DNA of 64,000 nucleotides, from NCBI GenBank assembly GCA_905183005.1, contig CAJJDO010000061.1, positions 381,338 to 445,337 on the forward strand, given 5' to 3'. The stretch is from Paramecium pentaurelia. Taxonomy: Eukaryota; Ciliophora; Oligohymenophorea; Peniculida; Parameciidae. Under the pieces are notes generated by a model. The model did not search any database. It was given only the letters and a program-made list of their open reading frames with translations, and was not told the origin of the DNA. Positions 24,399 through 36,110 of the stretch are shown here, in pieces (the stretch's first letter is position 1; the number at the start of each line of letters is the position of its first letter). The position numbers and the translations under genes were made by a program.

Positions 24399-24965
24399 AT
24401 GTATAAATCAGTTCTGATATGCGCATTGCTATTAACAGCATATGCTGGACATGTGAGAAAATAACATGGTGCAGTTCACTAAAAGAGAACATTCAATAGT
24501 GCATTCATGGAATTTGTTAATTTAGGGGACAGTGATTACCATCTGAATCCAAAAGAAGCTCGTATAAAATTTGTAAATTGAATAGAACATTGGGCTTAAA
24601 TAACTTCAGAAGAAGTGAAACATGAGACCAAAAAACATAAATCCTTAGTTGAAACACATGCTGAATATATTCCAGGAGTTGTAGGATAAGTTACTGATTT
24701 ATCAAATAATGCTGGTGTATATTCATATACAGTGACAGATTCAAATGGTAATATCATTGAATAAGATTCTGGTGATCATTTGGCTAAGTAATTTAATACT
24801 GCATATCTTCAAATGACATAAGAAATTGAGAGAGGTCCAGCTATGATTAAATTATAGACAGACTTAGACAATATAATGAGAGAAGATTAAATGGAATAAG
24901 AAAGAAAAGAGGAAGAATAAAGATAAGCATTAGAAGGAACAGCTTTATCAGAATAAGATTAATGA
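24399..24965 (+). CDS. Small secreted protein, unknown
   Basis: 180 residues after a 24 nt intron (GTATAAAATT...AATAG) whose removal eliminates an in-frame TGA. A clear signal peptide (MYKSVLICALLLTAYAG) suggests export or delivery to secretory granules. The mature protein is polar with a GVYSYTVTDSNGNIIEQ segment and a Glu/Gln-rich coiled tail. The short length, signal peptide and charged helix would suit a trichocyst or other granule component, but no family is recognised. An in-frame ATG at 24363 would add 12 residues ahead of the signal peptide and is less likely. Confidence 0.7.
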
Positions 24966-25166
24966 TGATTAATATACAAAAACATATATGCATATTGAAC
25001 ATTCTTATAATTTTAGTGAGATATTATTATCTTACATATATTTTAATATGTAAAAATGTATTAATATAATATAATATAATTTAATTATGAAGCCTAATTA
25101 AAAAGTACTTGATCATCTAAAAAAATATGATTATTATTTGCCATTACATTTGGATTATGTGTAGAA

Positions 25167-26362
25167 ATGGTACACTAAAATAATAATCAAAGGTTTTATG
25201 AATAGATGGTAGACAATTTAGGATTAAGTGAAAGTTTTAGAACTTCATTTTTGAGTTAAATTTCTAAAATTGGATAATATGCTCATAATGAATAATAATT
25301 TAGATAATTAGTAAGAGATTCTTGGTTTTGTTTCTTAAATAAAAAGCCTTTGAATTTCATTTGTATAATGATAGATGGATAAGAGTAGAATGCAATAAAG
25401 GAATTTTTATTGAATGTATTGATTTAACCAAAATAATATGATATTACATATATAGATGAATTACTTTAAATATATGAATATTACTTATAAGGGGTAAAAT
25501 AATAGAATAATATATTTAGAATGGAGGAGTTGTAAATATTATAAATAGAACAAAATTTAGAATGATTTTAAGTAAATTGAATTGTAGTAGATTTATTTTA
25601 AATTAAGATGAAAGAATTTAATTACAAATTAAATAATATATGTTTGATCTTTATCTTAAGAATATAGAGAAAATAGATGAGAAGGAGAGAATTAATGTAG
25701 AATTTATTACAAGAACTAATATATTTAATAAATTATTTTAAGTATTATTTGATTAAATAGAAGGATAAGGAAATATGTTTAATCATCTTAAATAAATAGT
25801 TTTTGTTATGATTGAAGAATAATTAAATATATTGATATCTTTTTAAATATTGAAGAGTTTCTATTAAATGTATTTAGATAAAGAGAAACTTTTATTTGAA
25901 AGAATTGATTCTAGAGTGAATTTTGATCATAATAGAATAGCTAGAGAATTAAATTAAAAATACAAAGAAAAAAAAGACTTAGTAGAAGCATTAAAATCTA
26001 TTGTATAAAAATAAACATAAACAATTAATTATAAATTACTTTTAAGAGAATTAGTTACTAAAGATATATATAGTAAAGAGAATGAATAAATCCTTAATCC
26101 TATATTAAAAGAATTTGATATCAATAATTAATAAAAAAATAAGAGATAATAATATATTGATAATGATCTAATATAATAAATTAAACTTTTAGGATTTAAT
26201 AAATTGGATAAAAGAAATGAAAATGAATATGATAATCTCAATTTTTCAATTAATATTATAGATAATAATAATATAATTGTAATCAATAAAAGAAATAATT
26301 AAAAAGGAAAATGTTAAAATATCAAAGAACTTTATCTCTTTATGAAAAATTCTAATATTTGA
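25167..26362 (+). CDS. Coiled-coil protein, unknown
   Basis: 388 residues with one 29 nt intron (GTAAATATTA...TTTAG near 25531). Starts MVHQNNNQRFYEQMVDNLGL. The body is helical and Gln/Lys/Glu-rich (QISKIGQYAHNEQQFRQLV, FDHNRIARELNQKYKEKKDL), ending in an Asn-rich stretch. Looks like a cytoskeletal or ciliary coiled-coil protein, but there is no diagnostic motif. An ATG further upstream (25087) opens a frame that I could not join to this one. Confidence 0.6.
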
Positions 26363-26477
26363 ATATTATATAGCTTTACTAAACAAATTGTATTTTTTAT
26401 TATTAAATCTTATCTAATTTTAATAAATCTAAGTAGAATTTATTTAAATTTATAATTAAGAAAAATTATAAGTATAG

Positions 26478-26961
26478 TCATTTTGCAAATTTTTATGTCC
26501 ATTCTCTTTCTGTTGTTTAATAATGATATTTTTCATTTTAATAACTCTCTCTTATTGTAGGTACAAATCTATCTGGATCTGGATCTTTCAATAAAGCAGA
26601 AATACATAAAAGTACTAATTATTATTATTATTTAATTACTTTAAGTTATTGTTATTGTTGGTGACCAATTATTATTATATAATATATCAATCTAAATATT
26701 TCCATCTTTATCAATATTTGGATGATAAATAGGAGTTATAAATTTTACTTTAGGTGGTTTAAATGGATAATTTTTTGAGAAATTAATTTATAATTGAAAC
26801 ATTCCATCTTCATATGGCGAATTCTTATGTCCAAAAATATATCCTTACCATATGAATAGATCTTTATCATCAATTGGACCACCTTAAATATTTATGAAGG
26901 GATCTTCAATAGAAAATCTTTGTAGTTATTCTAATTATGCTTAAATACATTTAAGTGCCAT
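26478..26961 (-). CDS. Ubiquitin-conjugating E2-fold protein lacking the catalytic Cys
   Basis: 153 residues with one 22 nt intron, the full length of a canonical E2. Fold markers are all present: an N-terminal helix, PYEDGMFQLQINFSKNYPFK, KPPKVKFITPIYHPNI with the HPN motif, NNWSPTITI, LKDPDPDRFVPTIRE and the C-terminal TEREWTQKFAK. The expected active-site sequence ICLDIL reads IQIDIL: residue 90 is encoded by TAG (26692-26694 on the minus strand), Gln in this code. The enzyme should therefore not form a thioester. It may act like a UEV, as an inactive partner or ubiquitin binder (inference). It is most similar in layout to UBC4/5/13-type E2s rather than to known UEVs. Confidence 0.88.
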
Positions 26962-27234
26962 TTAATGAATTTGTTAAAACAATTAATAATTATCATACCC
27001 ACTTATTAACTATAAAAATTCATTTTCAATTACATAGCAATATTAATATTATGATCAAAAAATATATAACAATTCTATTTTATATATCTCTTAATACTAT
27101 TCATCTTATGTAGAATCTCATAAGCTTCTTAAAAATGTAATTCGTTAAATATGGAATCATGACATTCAGATCATAATTGAAATTCTAACCAAAGTCCAAA
27201 TTCTTCTAAATATTGACATTAATTTTTAATAATT

Positions 27235-28966
27235 ATGAAGAAATGTGATAATGATAGAATAGCATAATAAATATATGTTAGCTAGATGTTAAAGTTGTAA
27301 GGTAAAATTTTAGAAAAGAAATTGGCCAAAAATAGTTCTAAGAATTAAATAGAAACCTAATCTTAAAATATTTCTAATAATAATAGTCCTGTCGTTGGAA
27401 GATAAAAGTCATATGAGAATATATAAAAGGTTAATAAAACTTTTATTAATTAACCTCCTTCATAATAGAAATTGGGCAGTATTTTGAATGTAATTAGTGG
27501 TTCATAATAAATGCACAAATAATAAAAGTATTCCATCAACAATGAATTGATTGAAACAGTCAAAATATCAAATTAATTACGTAAAAATTAATCAATGATA
27601 CATATTGATTAATAGTCTCCTGCTCTAACTAAAAATTATTCATTTCATCATTCAGTTAAAAATAAAATAAATAGCAACAGTGTATCAAGTGATTAATCTT
27701 AAATTCAAAAAGTTAAGGAAAAAATTAAGTTTTTATTATAAGAAAGAGATTAAAATTTACCTTAAGATGCAAAAGAATTGAGTTTTATGACAAAATTCAA
27801 TTAAATTTTAAACTAATTAGTAATTACTTTATTTCAAGAACCAAATCTATAAAATTCATAACCATAATTAAATTTACCATCTTCAACTTAAGATACATTC
27901 TAAACAATTTAAATAGATCATTTTTTTAAGAGATAAATTTAAATATTATAGTAATCCTATTAGTTATAATAAGAAAAAAAGAAATTGGAAAATGCATTAT
28001 TATAAGTAAAAAAGAAATGTGAAATTTTATTATAAGAAAATGAATAACTATAAGTCAATAAAATTTAATAAGATGAAAAAATAATATAAATGCAATAATA
28101 AATTGAAGATTTATTAAGTAACAAAGAAAACATTTAATTACAATCAGGTATTACTATATAAAAATTAATATAGAAACATAAGAATTGAAATATCTCATAT
28201 AAGGATAATTTGAAGCAATATAGAAATTATTATAAAGAGAATAATTAATGAAAGTATTTTTAAAAAGAGTTGGTGATAGTTCAATTATAGAGTAAGAATA
28301 AATTGAATATATAAAATAGAATGTTTGAATAATTTATATCTAATGCTGAAAATATCAATCAAGATGATACAGATGGAAATTTAAATATTGATATGTTACC
28401 TTAACAAAAATAAAAAAGCTCATAAAAGAATATCTAATAAAAAGAATAATAGTAAATAACAGATAAGATTATTTAATAATATGAAAAAAGTTATAAATAA
28501 TTAGATTTATGTGATTCTTTATTGGCTGATGATTCAAGTAAGAATTATTTACTAAAATTAAGGAGTTAATGATTCAGAAGAGAGTAGTTTTGGATATTTA
28601 GGAAAGGAATAAGCAACAGAAGTTAGTTGTTATTTTTCATAAGCATAGTATTATAAATTATTTTTAAATTGTTAGGCAATTTTAATAATAACCATATTTT
28701 TAGAAAGTAAAATCCAATATTAAAGATAAACTAAAAATCAATATGATGGATATACAATTGGCATAAGCAGCGTATTTAAATATATTTATTATATAAGATA
28801 ACGATAAGAGTTTGTCAAATTAGAGAAAGAACAAGTTAATCATAAGATATTACCTGATGATATCAACAGTGAAGATGTACTTAAAATTCTTATTAATAGT
28901 TTTGATGTTTATTATTTTATATATATTTTTATACTTAGTAGATTATTTTTAAATATAATTGAATGA
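27235..28966 (+). CDS. Asn/Gln-rich coiled-coil protein, unknown
   Basis: About 539 residues with introns of 26, 28, 25 and probably 33 nt. The N-terminal third is low complexity (Ser/Asn/Gln with SPVVGRQKS, NQPPSQQK), the middle is a strong coiled coil (QQEKKKLENALLQVKKKCEI, NEQLQVNKIQQDEK), and the end is again polar. No family recognised. The 3' end is uncertain: the last exon may end at 28962 or 28966 depending on whether a 32 nt intron near 28909 is used. The stop lies 12-16 bp from the convergent Polo kinase stop. Confidence 0.6.
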
Positions 28967-28978
28967 TGTGTTATAATT

Positions 28979-30877
28979 TCATTTTTAATTCCAATTAGTT
29001 AAAGTAAGTTATGTATTGATTACTTAAGCTTGCGTTCCTTATAACATATGTTACAAAATCTCTTTAGTATATTTAAGTCTAATAATAAGTAAATACATAT
29101 TACCTTTTTGTCATTTCATGATTTTATGATTCAAGAGCAGTGCTCAAAGGGAAATTCTGTTTTTCTCCTTTTTTGTTAATATAAGTGACAGATTTTGTAT
29201 CAGAATTTAAAATGATAATAGTTTTATCAGTGAAATCTACTTAAACTACCTTATTAGATAATCTAAACATAACAGCATGTTTAGTTTTCATCCATTTCTT
29301 AACATAAACCATAGGAATTTTATTATCATCAGATTAATCAATAACTTCTTTATCTGTACTATCAGTATCAAGATATCCTCTGAAATGTTCAAGTAATGTT
29401 ACTTTCTTTTATAAATCTTTTGGATAATCATTTAATGAATATGAATTAACTTCATATTATTAATTATCTGATTATTTTTCAATATATTCAAAATATGTTT
29501 ATTTTGGATCTGCAATAATTTTACTTGAATCATTAAAATATACACCACTACTTCCATTATTTAATAAATAACCAAGTCCATATTTACTACTATAATCTAC
29601 CCATTTTTTAACAAAAATTTCATTTCTTTAAATTTTTAATGTTCTCTAAAAAATTTATATAAATAATTACATTATTCATATTATTAGTTATTCCTGTAGG
29701 TAATGTTTTAGCAGATTATTAAGTGGCTCTCATGTCAACTAATTTTTAAGAGGATGCTCGAGAATCTTTCATAAAATTATTTTAAGTTTAAGCATCATTT
29801 AAAAGTGATACTCTATCTTAACTTATAACTTTCATTAATTATTAAGGTGCTGTATCAGCTAATCTTTTTTATTGAGATGAAGATGATTAAGTAGATTAAT
29901 ATTATGATAACCATGACATAGAAGGTGGACCAACTAATGTTGAAATATGAGCAGTTTTTGGAATTGAATTAGATGTCATAAATGGATGTTATAAGATTTA
30001 ATCTAAAGTAGGTCTTTTGCTTGGATCTAAAACTAACATTTTAGTTATTAAATTTTTAGCATTATCTGAAATTACTACGTGATCAGGAAATGTATATTAA
30101 CATGCTTTGATTTTTTTGTATGTTGTTTTGACATCTTAAGTTTCAAAGGGAGGTTTTCCTATTAGAAGAGTGTATATTATAACACCTAATGACCAGATGT
30201 CAACTTCATAAGAATGACCTATTTTGCCATCTAAAATTTCTGGAGCTATGTAATTTGGAGTACCACATATCGTTTTTTTCTTTTCTCCATCAAAATCTAG
30301 TTTAGTGGCCAATCCAAAATCACCCAATTTTAACTCCATTTTGTCATTTAAAAATAAGTTCCCCAATTTCAAATCTCTATGAATGATTTTATTTTAATGA
30401 AGATATTTAAGTGCATTGACCAATTGTAATATATAGCATTACACTTCTAATTATGTTATTCTTCTTCTTCTCTTAATTAACTCATTTAGTGTCTTTGATG
30501 ATATCATCATATTTATACTTAATTCGTACATAATTCTAATATGATATAAACATTATCATGATCTTCAAATACATGGATAAATTAAACAATGTTAGTTTAA
30601 TGTAACGATTTATGTATTTTGATTTCCGATATCAACTATAATCTATATATCACTAATATACTTTTTATCTTGCTCTGTTCCTAGTCAAAGTATTCTTTTA
30701 AATAATCTTGGCAGCCAATATTTTTTTTGTATCTATTTCAGTGATCTCATAACATCTAGCAAATCCACCCTTACCCAAGGTCTTCCCTCTTTGATATCTT
30801 TTAATTATCACATCTCCATTAGATTTTGAGATCTTTTCTTCAATTATTACATTCTCAACTGTTGCTTATTCTTCCAT
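28979..30877 (-). CDS. PLK: Polo-like kinase
   Basis: 598 residues after introns of 26, 26, 25 and 25 nt. Kinase domain: GKTLGKGGFARCYE, HRDLKLGNLFLNDKMELKLG, GDFGLATKLDFDGEKKKTIC, GTPNYIAPEIL and DIWSLGVIIYTLLIGKPPF, all Polo hallmarks. The C-terminal half carries two polo boxes: FVKKWVDYSSKYGLGYLL near residue 395 and VKKWMKTKHAVMFRLSNKVV near 497, ending RLKYTKEILQHML as in PLK1. PLKs control mitosis, centriole/basal-body duplication and cytokinesis. The activation-loop Thr (TICGT) is present. The last intron moves the stop from an unresolved read-through to 28979. Confidence 0.95.
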
Positions 30878-30939
30878 TTATATATATATATATATATAAT
30901 TATTTATATTATTACATTATGATATAGATTTATTAATTA

Positions 30940-31741
30940 TCATTATTCATCGAATTAGTTTTCCTTATTATTTATATCCCCTGAATTTAGAGCTTGAAAA
31001 TCATTATTGAACATTTATTATTATTATTATTGAAAGTAATTAAAATTTAAGTGAAGTTGCTATTGAGGCATAAAATTAAAATTGAAACAACAAATATTCT
31101 TCTCATCCAATTATTAAGGTAATTATTATTGGAATAACATACATTGTTGAAAATACAACTGCTATTGTTCATTTAATTTTTCATCTTCCTTTAATTAATT
31201 ATCGAATACAGGAACACAAGGAAAATAAGGAAACTAGAACATTTAATATTCCTATACATAAAAATTATAATTACCAAAGGTTATTGCTGAAATAATTAAT
31301 GCTATATTTGTAAAGATTATAAGAATGCATTTTCATCATTCTTATTCATTTTATCTTTATTTTAATTTTCCTTTTTTCGTCTACCTGCTCCTTTTTACCT
31401 CTTTTTTATTTGATGAACAAAAGGATTAAATTTCTAATGGTGAGATCTAAAAATATTTTGTTAATTATAAACCTGCATTGAGATGGACTTCTTGTACCAA
31501 TAGTTTCACTCATCAGCTTAAATATTTTACTTGTCTTTTTTTGATCTTGCGATTCCATCACAGATCTATGCATATTCAAAAAATCAATGTAAGTTTAATG
31601 TTCTGATTCACTCCAATGTCCTGTTTATTAACTGGGATTTGTAATTACTCTTTTTTTATTCTTTCTCTTCTATAAACCATCTTAATCTCCCTATATAATT
31701 TCCTCTTGTTTTGGCCAAAATTCACCTTAACTCATTTACAT
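30940..31741 (-). CDS. Myb/SANT-domain protein with Gln-rich tail
   Basis: About 250 residues with introns of 26 and 23 nt. The Myb repeat reads GHWSESEHQTYIDFLNMHR then IGTRSPSQCR|SHHQKFNPFV, the intron splitting the QCR codon exactly as in the paralogue at 16607-16970. A basic stretch (KKRQKGAGRRKKE) and a long Gln/Phe/Asn-rich tail follow, the kind found in transcription activators. Start is ATG at 31741 or 31735. Likely nuclear; target genes unknown. Divergent from CFAP77, 156 bp apart. Confidence 0.87.
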
Positions 31742-31897
31742 TTTAATTTTTAATAATATATATATAATAAAGAATATTTTATTTCTTTGTTTCCTTCTCT
31801 TATTATAATGTAATATAATAACTATGTCATTAAATAAATGTACATCTCCTTTATTAAATATTAGCTAATAAAAATTTATTAATTATTTATTATTAAA

Positions 31898-32637
31898 ATG
31901 TAAACAGCACCTCCATTCTCACATAATCATACAAATCCATTATTAATGAAAGATGACGTAGGCAAGTCAAAACCCTCCACTTATAATCTTCCTAATCAAG
32001 ATTTTGTTTATGGATAGCCTTTAGCAAGAGATAAAGAAGGAGCAAAAGAAGGTAATTAAATATTCTCACTCAGTGACCATGACATGGAAATTCCATTAAG
32101 AATCTCAAGACAGAGTACCTAATAGAGATTTTGCTGAATTAAACAAATAATCCATTCATAATGGATCTGTCAAAGCACATGTAACTGTACAATCTATTTA
32201 GGATATGTATAAATTTAGATAGACTAATGATGCAAGATTGAAACTTAAAAAAGGTACTAACATACAAGCCATAGAATTACCAGAAGAAGAATTTAGATAT
32301 GGTCGTAAAAATAGGTTTATTTCAATTTATTAAAGTTAGACCCTCAACACCTATGAAATTGGTTATGGGTAATTCTTATGGAATTGAAGCTGAATCCTAA
32401 ATTTTAGAAAAATATTAAGGTAGAGCAAGCTCATAAGTATCATATAAAAAATATATAAAGGATTCTAAACTTTCTTCATCATTGGTAAAAGGTAATAAAG
32501 CTTCTTAATTGTTTTATGATACCAATCATAAAAAATTAGCAGCAATCTAAGGAGTTGAGAAAAAAGAACCTTTTAAAATGGAAAAATTTAAAACAGTAAA
32601 TCCAAAAATCAATACCAATTTATCAACTAAAAAATGA
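31898..32637 (+). CDS. CFAP77: Cilia- and flagella-associated protein 77 (CFAP77)-like
   Basis: 230 residues after introns of 22 nt (ending CAG) and 25 nt. Seen: DFVYGQPLARDKEGAKEV, then NRDFAELNKQSIHNGSVKA, FRYGRKNRPSTPMKLVMGN and YGIEAESQILEKYQGRA. These match CFAP77, a microtubule inner/outer-junction protein of the axonemal doublet, including the NRDF and RPSTP signatures. The tail after residue 170 is basic and less conserved. Typical family length is 200-300. Confidence 0.85.
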
Positions 32638-33108
32638 TTATTCATTAAAGTAATCATTATAGTAGAACTTCTTATTTAATTAAAAATATTGTTATTCAAG
32701 ATTTTTGGTTGTTATTATATAAAAATTAAATACTATATTAATGATTCATCTTTTATTTAATTATGTTTTTTTTAATATCTAAAACTTGTTTTTATTCAAA
32801 AATGAATAAAAATAAATTTTGATACAAAATTATTACATAACTAATTAAAACTTATTTTAATTTCTAATTTATTTAAAATATTTTTTAAGAAATAATATCC
32901 CAATGATTATGTACCCTTAAAAATTTAAATAAAATAGGAACATTTTATTATACAAAAAACTATATCTTAAGTGGCTAAAATATCTTAAGATTAAAAATTA
33001 TAAGATATATATTACTTGAAATAATATTATTTAATAAATACAAAAGTTTAAGTCTTATTATAAATCTTTAATTTAATATTATTTTTTTTTGAATAAATTA
33101 AAATAAAA
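32638..33108. other. AT-rich spacer
   Basis: Convergent-tail interval between CFAP77 and the cyclin. Poly-T and poly-A tracts, no gene-like frame seen. Confidence 0.55.
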
Positions 33109-34285
33109 TCAAGAAAACTTATTTAAGTTCTATAAATCTGGATATTTTTTTTTAAATGAATTGATCAGATCTTTTAATTTCACCTAACATTAATTAAAAT
33201 CGAATAAATCTATTTCAGATATTTAAGTAATTCTATTAATCTATAATAATTTTAGATGATAAATACAAATTAATCTAATATTTACTCTTAATTTTCATAA
33301 TCTTTTTAAATTACAAAATCACGTATAGAATAAAAGAATGAAGTAGCAGCTAAAGTATTAGCATGAAAGAAATTAATAGAATAATCATGAAGACACATTT
33401 TTAAAATAAAGATACTGGCTTCTAATATGTTCTATAAATTAGGACTAGAATATAAATATTTATTATTACTCATCATTTAAACTGAAACATTGATAAAATA
33501 AATGATAAAGTCTATCTAGAATAGTAGGAAATGTAATCTCATAATTCAATGTTTCCAATATGATTTTCTCCATATCTTTAACTTTTAGTCTAATTTTGAT
33601 TACTAAATAATTACATTGAATATTTATTATGACCAACCCTTTAAACAAAATCTTCCAAAGGAATGTGATAGATATCTTCTAATTTTGTTGCTATAAACAT
33701 GCTACTTATTCCTATTAGATGTAAATGTTAATCTGAATATTATGTGTTGGATTTCAATAGGAAATAGTCCATAATAGATACAGATCTAAAGAAAGTAGAA
33801 TTAGTAGTAGTATCAATATAATTTCCTAATACTTCAATCATCCAATCAACCATTCTACTTCTTAGATTCTAGGATATCTTTTAATTTTGCAAACTATTTC
33901 CTAGATGTACATTTTCATTTTTAAGTGAATATTAAAATTCCTAATAATAATGTTTATGATATTGCCATTGCCTTCTTAATTAAGAATTATTTGGATCATC
34001 TGTAATGGCCACTAAAAAATATTTAAACATGAATATACATTTCTATTAGACATCTTCTAAAGAGAAAGAAATCAACTTTAAATTAAAAATAGACTTTTAT
34101 TAGAGTTCTTCAATTTCAATGATGAAATTTAATAATTTTCCTTCTTCAGGATATTAGTATTATTAATCAAGTGATTAATGACTAGTATTAAGAGAGGAAA
34201 ATTATTATGACTTATGGTCCTTCTTAATTTTCAAATTAGGAGATGGGGCTCTTTAGTTTCTTGAAAACTATGCTTCTTAAATCAT
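33109..34285 (-). CDS. Cyclin (A/B-type, mitotic-like)
   Basis: 366 residues after introns of 25, 25 and 26 nt. Cyclin box 1: RSRMVDWMIEVLGNY near residue 141, LHLIGISSMFIATKLEDIYH, and KVKDMEKIILETLNYEITFP. Box 2: NLQNILEASIFILKMCLHDY and NTLAATSFFYSIRDFV. This two-fold arrangement with MVDWMIEV is that of A/B cyclins, the activators of CDKs. The N-terminal 140 residues are Gln/Ser-rich, and I see no clear RxxL destruction box. It shares the region with a Polo kinase and NEK kinase, but no operon-like link exists. Confidence 0.9.
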
Positions 34286-34420
34286 AAAAATAAGATGATG
34301 AAAAGTCATGAATTGATTTTATAGAGTATATTTTTTAAAGATTTTAGTCTGAATTCTCTTTTTTCAGTCTAAATTTATAGAATAATAATATTAATTTATT
34401 TTAATATTTTAATATGTGAA

Positions 34421-35125
34421 TCATTTGTAATTAAGTGCAATATATTTGATTGCAGCCTTCATCATGTCTGTTTGAAGTTTAGCATATTGATTTGTAACTG
34501 AGGTAGGAACATCTCCTCTTGGATCGAAACATTAGATAGTCACAATCTTGGTCATTTGATTTGGTTATGGAATTATAATCCATCCACTTAAATGCATTTC
34601 TGCCCTTTCAACTTTATTGATAGGAGGAGTTTTTTAATGAATAATTGATTTAGCTAATATTATTTTAATATTAGATACAGCAAACAATGTAAATTCCATC
34701 ATTCTATTTATAAACCTTCTGAACCATAACTAGATCTCTGCTGTTCATAAATGGGATAGGAGGTTTAATTCTTACATAAATAATTCTTGTATTAGCATCA
34801 ATTTATTCAATAACATGAGCCTAAGAATATTAGATCAAAAATTTTACAGTTTCTACTCTTTCATCATATAAAGGCCTTTTATTTACATCAGCAACCAAAT
34901 CTAAAATCTACTCTGGTGTTCTGGCAATTTCAGTTTGTGATCTATTCATATTGATTCCATTTTCTGGATTCTTCTTGGTATAAACGACATATCCTTCCTT
35001 ATTTTAAAATAATTCCCACATGTTTTGTTCATTTATTTCTTACCATTTCATCATTTTGTTTTTAGCTTCTACTCAATTAGAAAAAAAAAGTTACCATCGA
35101 TGATTGCTTCGTAATTTACTTACAT
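34421..35125 (-). CDS. START-domain lipid-binding protein
   Basis: 217 residues after introns of 26 and 25 nt. The protein is essentially one START domain: WELFQNKEGYVVYTKK, ARTPEQILDLVADVNKRPLY, RIIYVRIKPPIPFMNSRDLV, VERAEMHLSGWIIIP and KIVTIQCFDPRGDVPTSVTN, ending in the C-terminal amphipathic helix. START domains carry a single lipid or sterol. No transmembrane or signal sequence is visible, so it is probably a soluble lipid carrier. I prefer the ATG at 35125 because removing the 26 nt intron joins it in frame; ATG at 35054 is the fallback. Confidence 0.88.
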
Positions 35126-35478
35126 ATTTAATTTTTAATATATAATATATATATTTAAATTATTAATTCATCATTATAAAATCAAAATCTTTGATTATTC
35201 CAAAAATACACAATAGAATTCTAATAAATTATTATAAGTCGATATTTAATATTTCATTAAATGTTATTTATTATGAATTTACTTAAAAATATACATTATC
35301 CTCCTATAAATTCAAATATGATTAGCATTAAAAATATAGATTCAATATATTTAAGAATTCATAAAAATTAACTTTTACAATTTAATTGCCTATATTGCTA
35401 TCATACTCTTCAAAATATGTGTTTGAATATTCTACTATGTATTTTTGCCTGTATTTTAGAACTAATTTAACATACAAT
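35126..35478. other. AT-rich spacer
   Basis: About 350 bases without a gene-like frame or recognised signal. Confidence 0.5.
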
Positions 35479-36110
35479 ATGACAGTATAATTAAATTATT
35501 AATATATTTGAATGTATACAGAAGAAATTAAAAGTACCAAAAGTATTTATTTTCTTAGTTGCTCTTTTTGGAAATACATTTGTAGGAAAGACTCATTTAT
35601 TTACTAAGTCATTAAATAGAATATAATTTTAGACTTGATTGGGAAAGGTTGCCGAAGGTGATCCATTCAAATATAGGAGTAGAATTTGGAAAAAAGAATG
35701 TTAATTCTAAAATAACTAAATAATCAATTTAAAGTTTTGGGATACTTACTGTAGGATAAGAAAGATACAAATAAATAAGTTTGAAGTATTCTTATTTATT
35801 ATAGCAATTAGTCATATTAAAAAAGGATAAGGGATTTATTTAGTTTATGGTTATTACATGAAAGGAGACCTTTAATAATTTAAAATTTTAGATAAATGAT
35901 GTAAGATAATGAACATTCCTAATTTTTGTTATAAAGTTTATTGGTAATAAATTTGAAAAGGTGGCTAATGATGATAAACTAAAAGATGTCTCAATAGAAT
36001 AAGCATAAAAATTTGCTGAAATTCATAAATTGATATATATGGAAGTTAGTGCATACTCAAAAGAAGATATTAAAAAAATTTTTGATAACTATTGTTTAAG
36101 GTTTTATTTA
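35479..36110 (+). pseudogene. Rab-like small GTPase pseudogene, copy 1
   Basis: Rab landmarks appear in order but in different frames: PKVFIFLVALFGNTFVGKTH (P-loop GNTFVGKT), then in a second frame PKVIHSNIGVEFGKKN (switch I IGVEF), FWDT and VGQERYKQI (switch II WDTAGQER) in separate frames, then IKFIGNKFEKVANDDK (GNKxD-like) and YMEVSAYSKED (SAK-like). At least two in-frame TGAs interrupt KETFNNLKF and DVRQ. No short intron explains the one- and two-base shifts, so the gene is decayed. A start ATG at 35479 plus a 37 nt intron would give the N-terminus. The part from 35519 is repeated at 36729. Confidence 0.75.
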
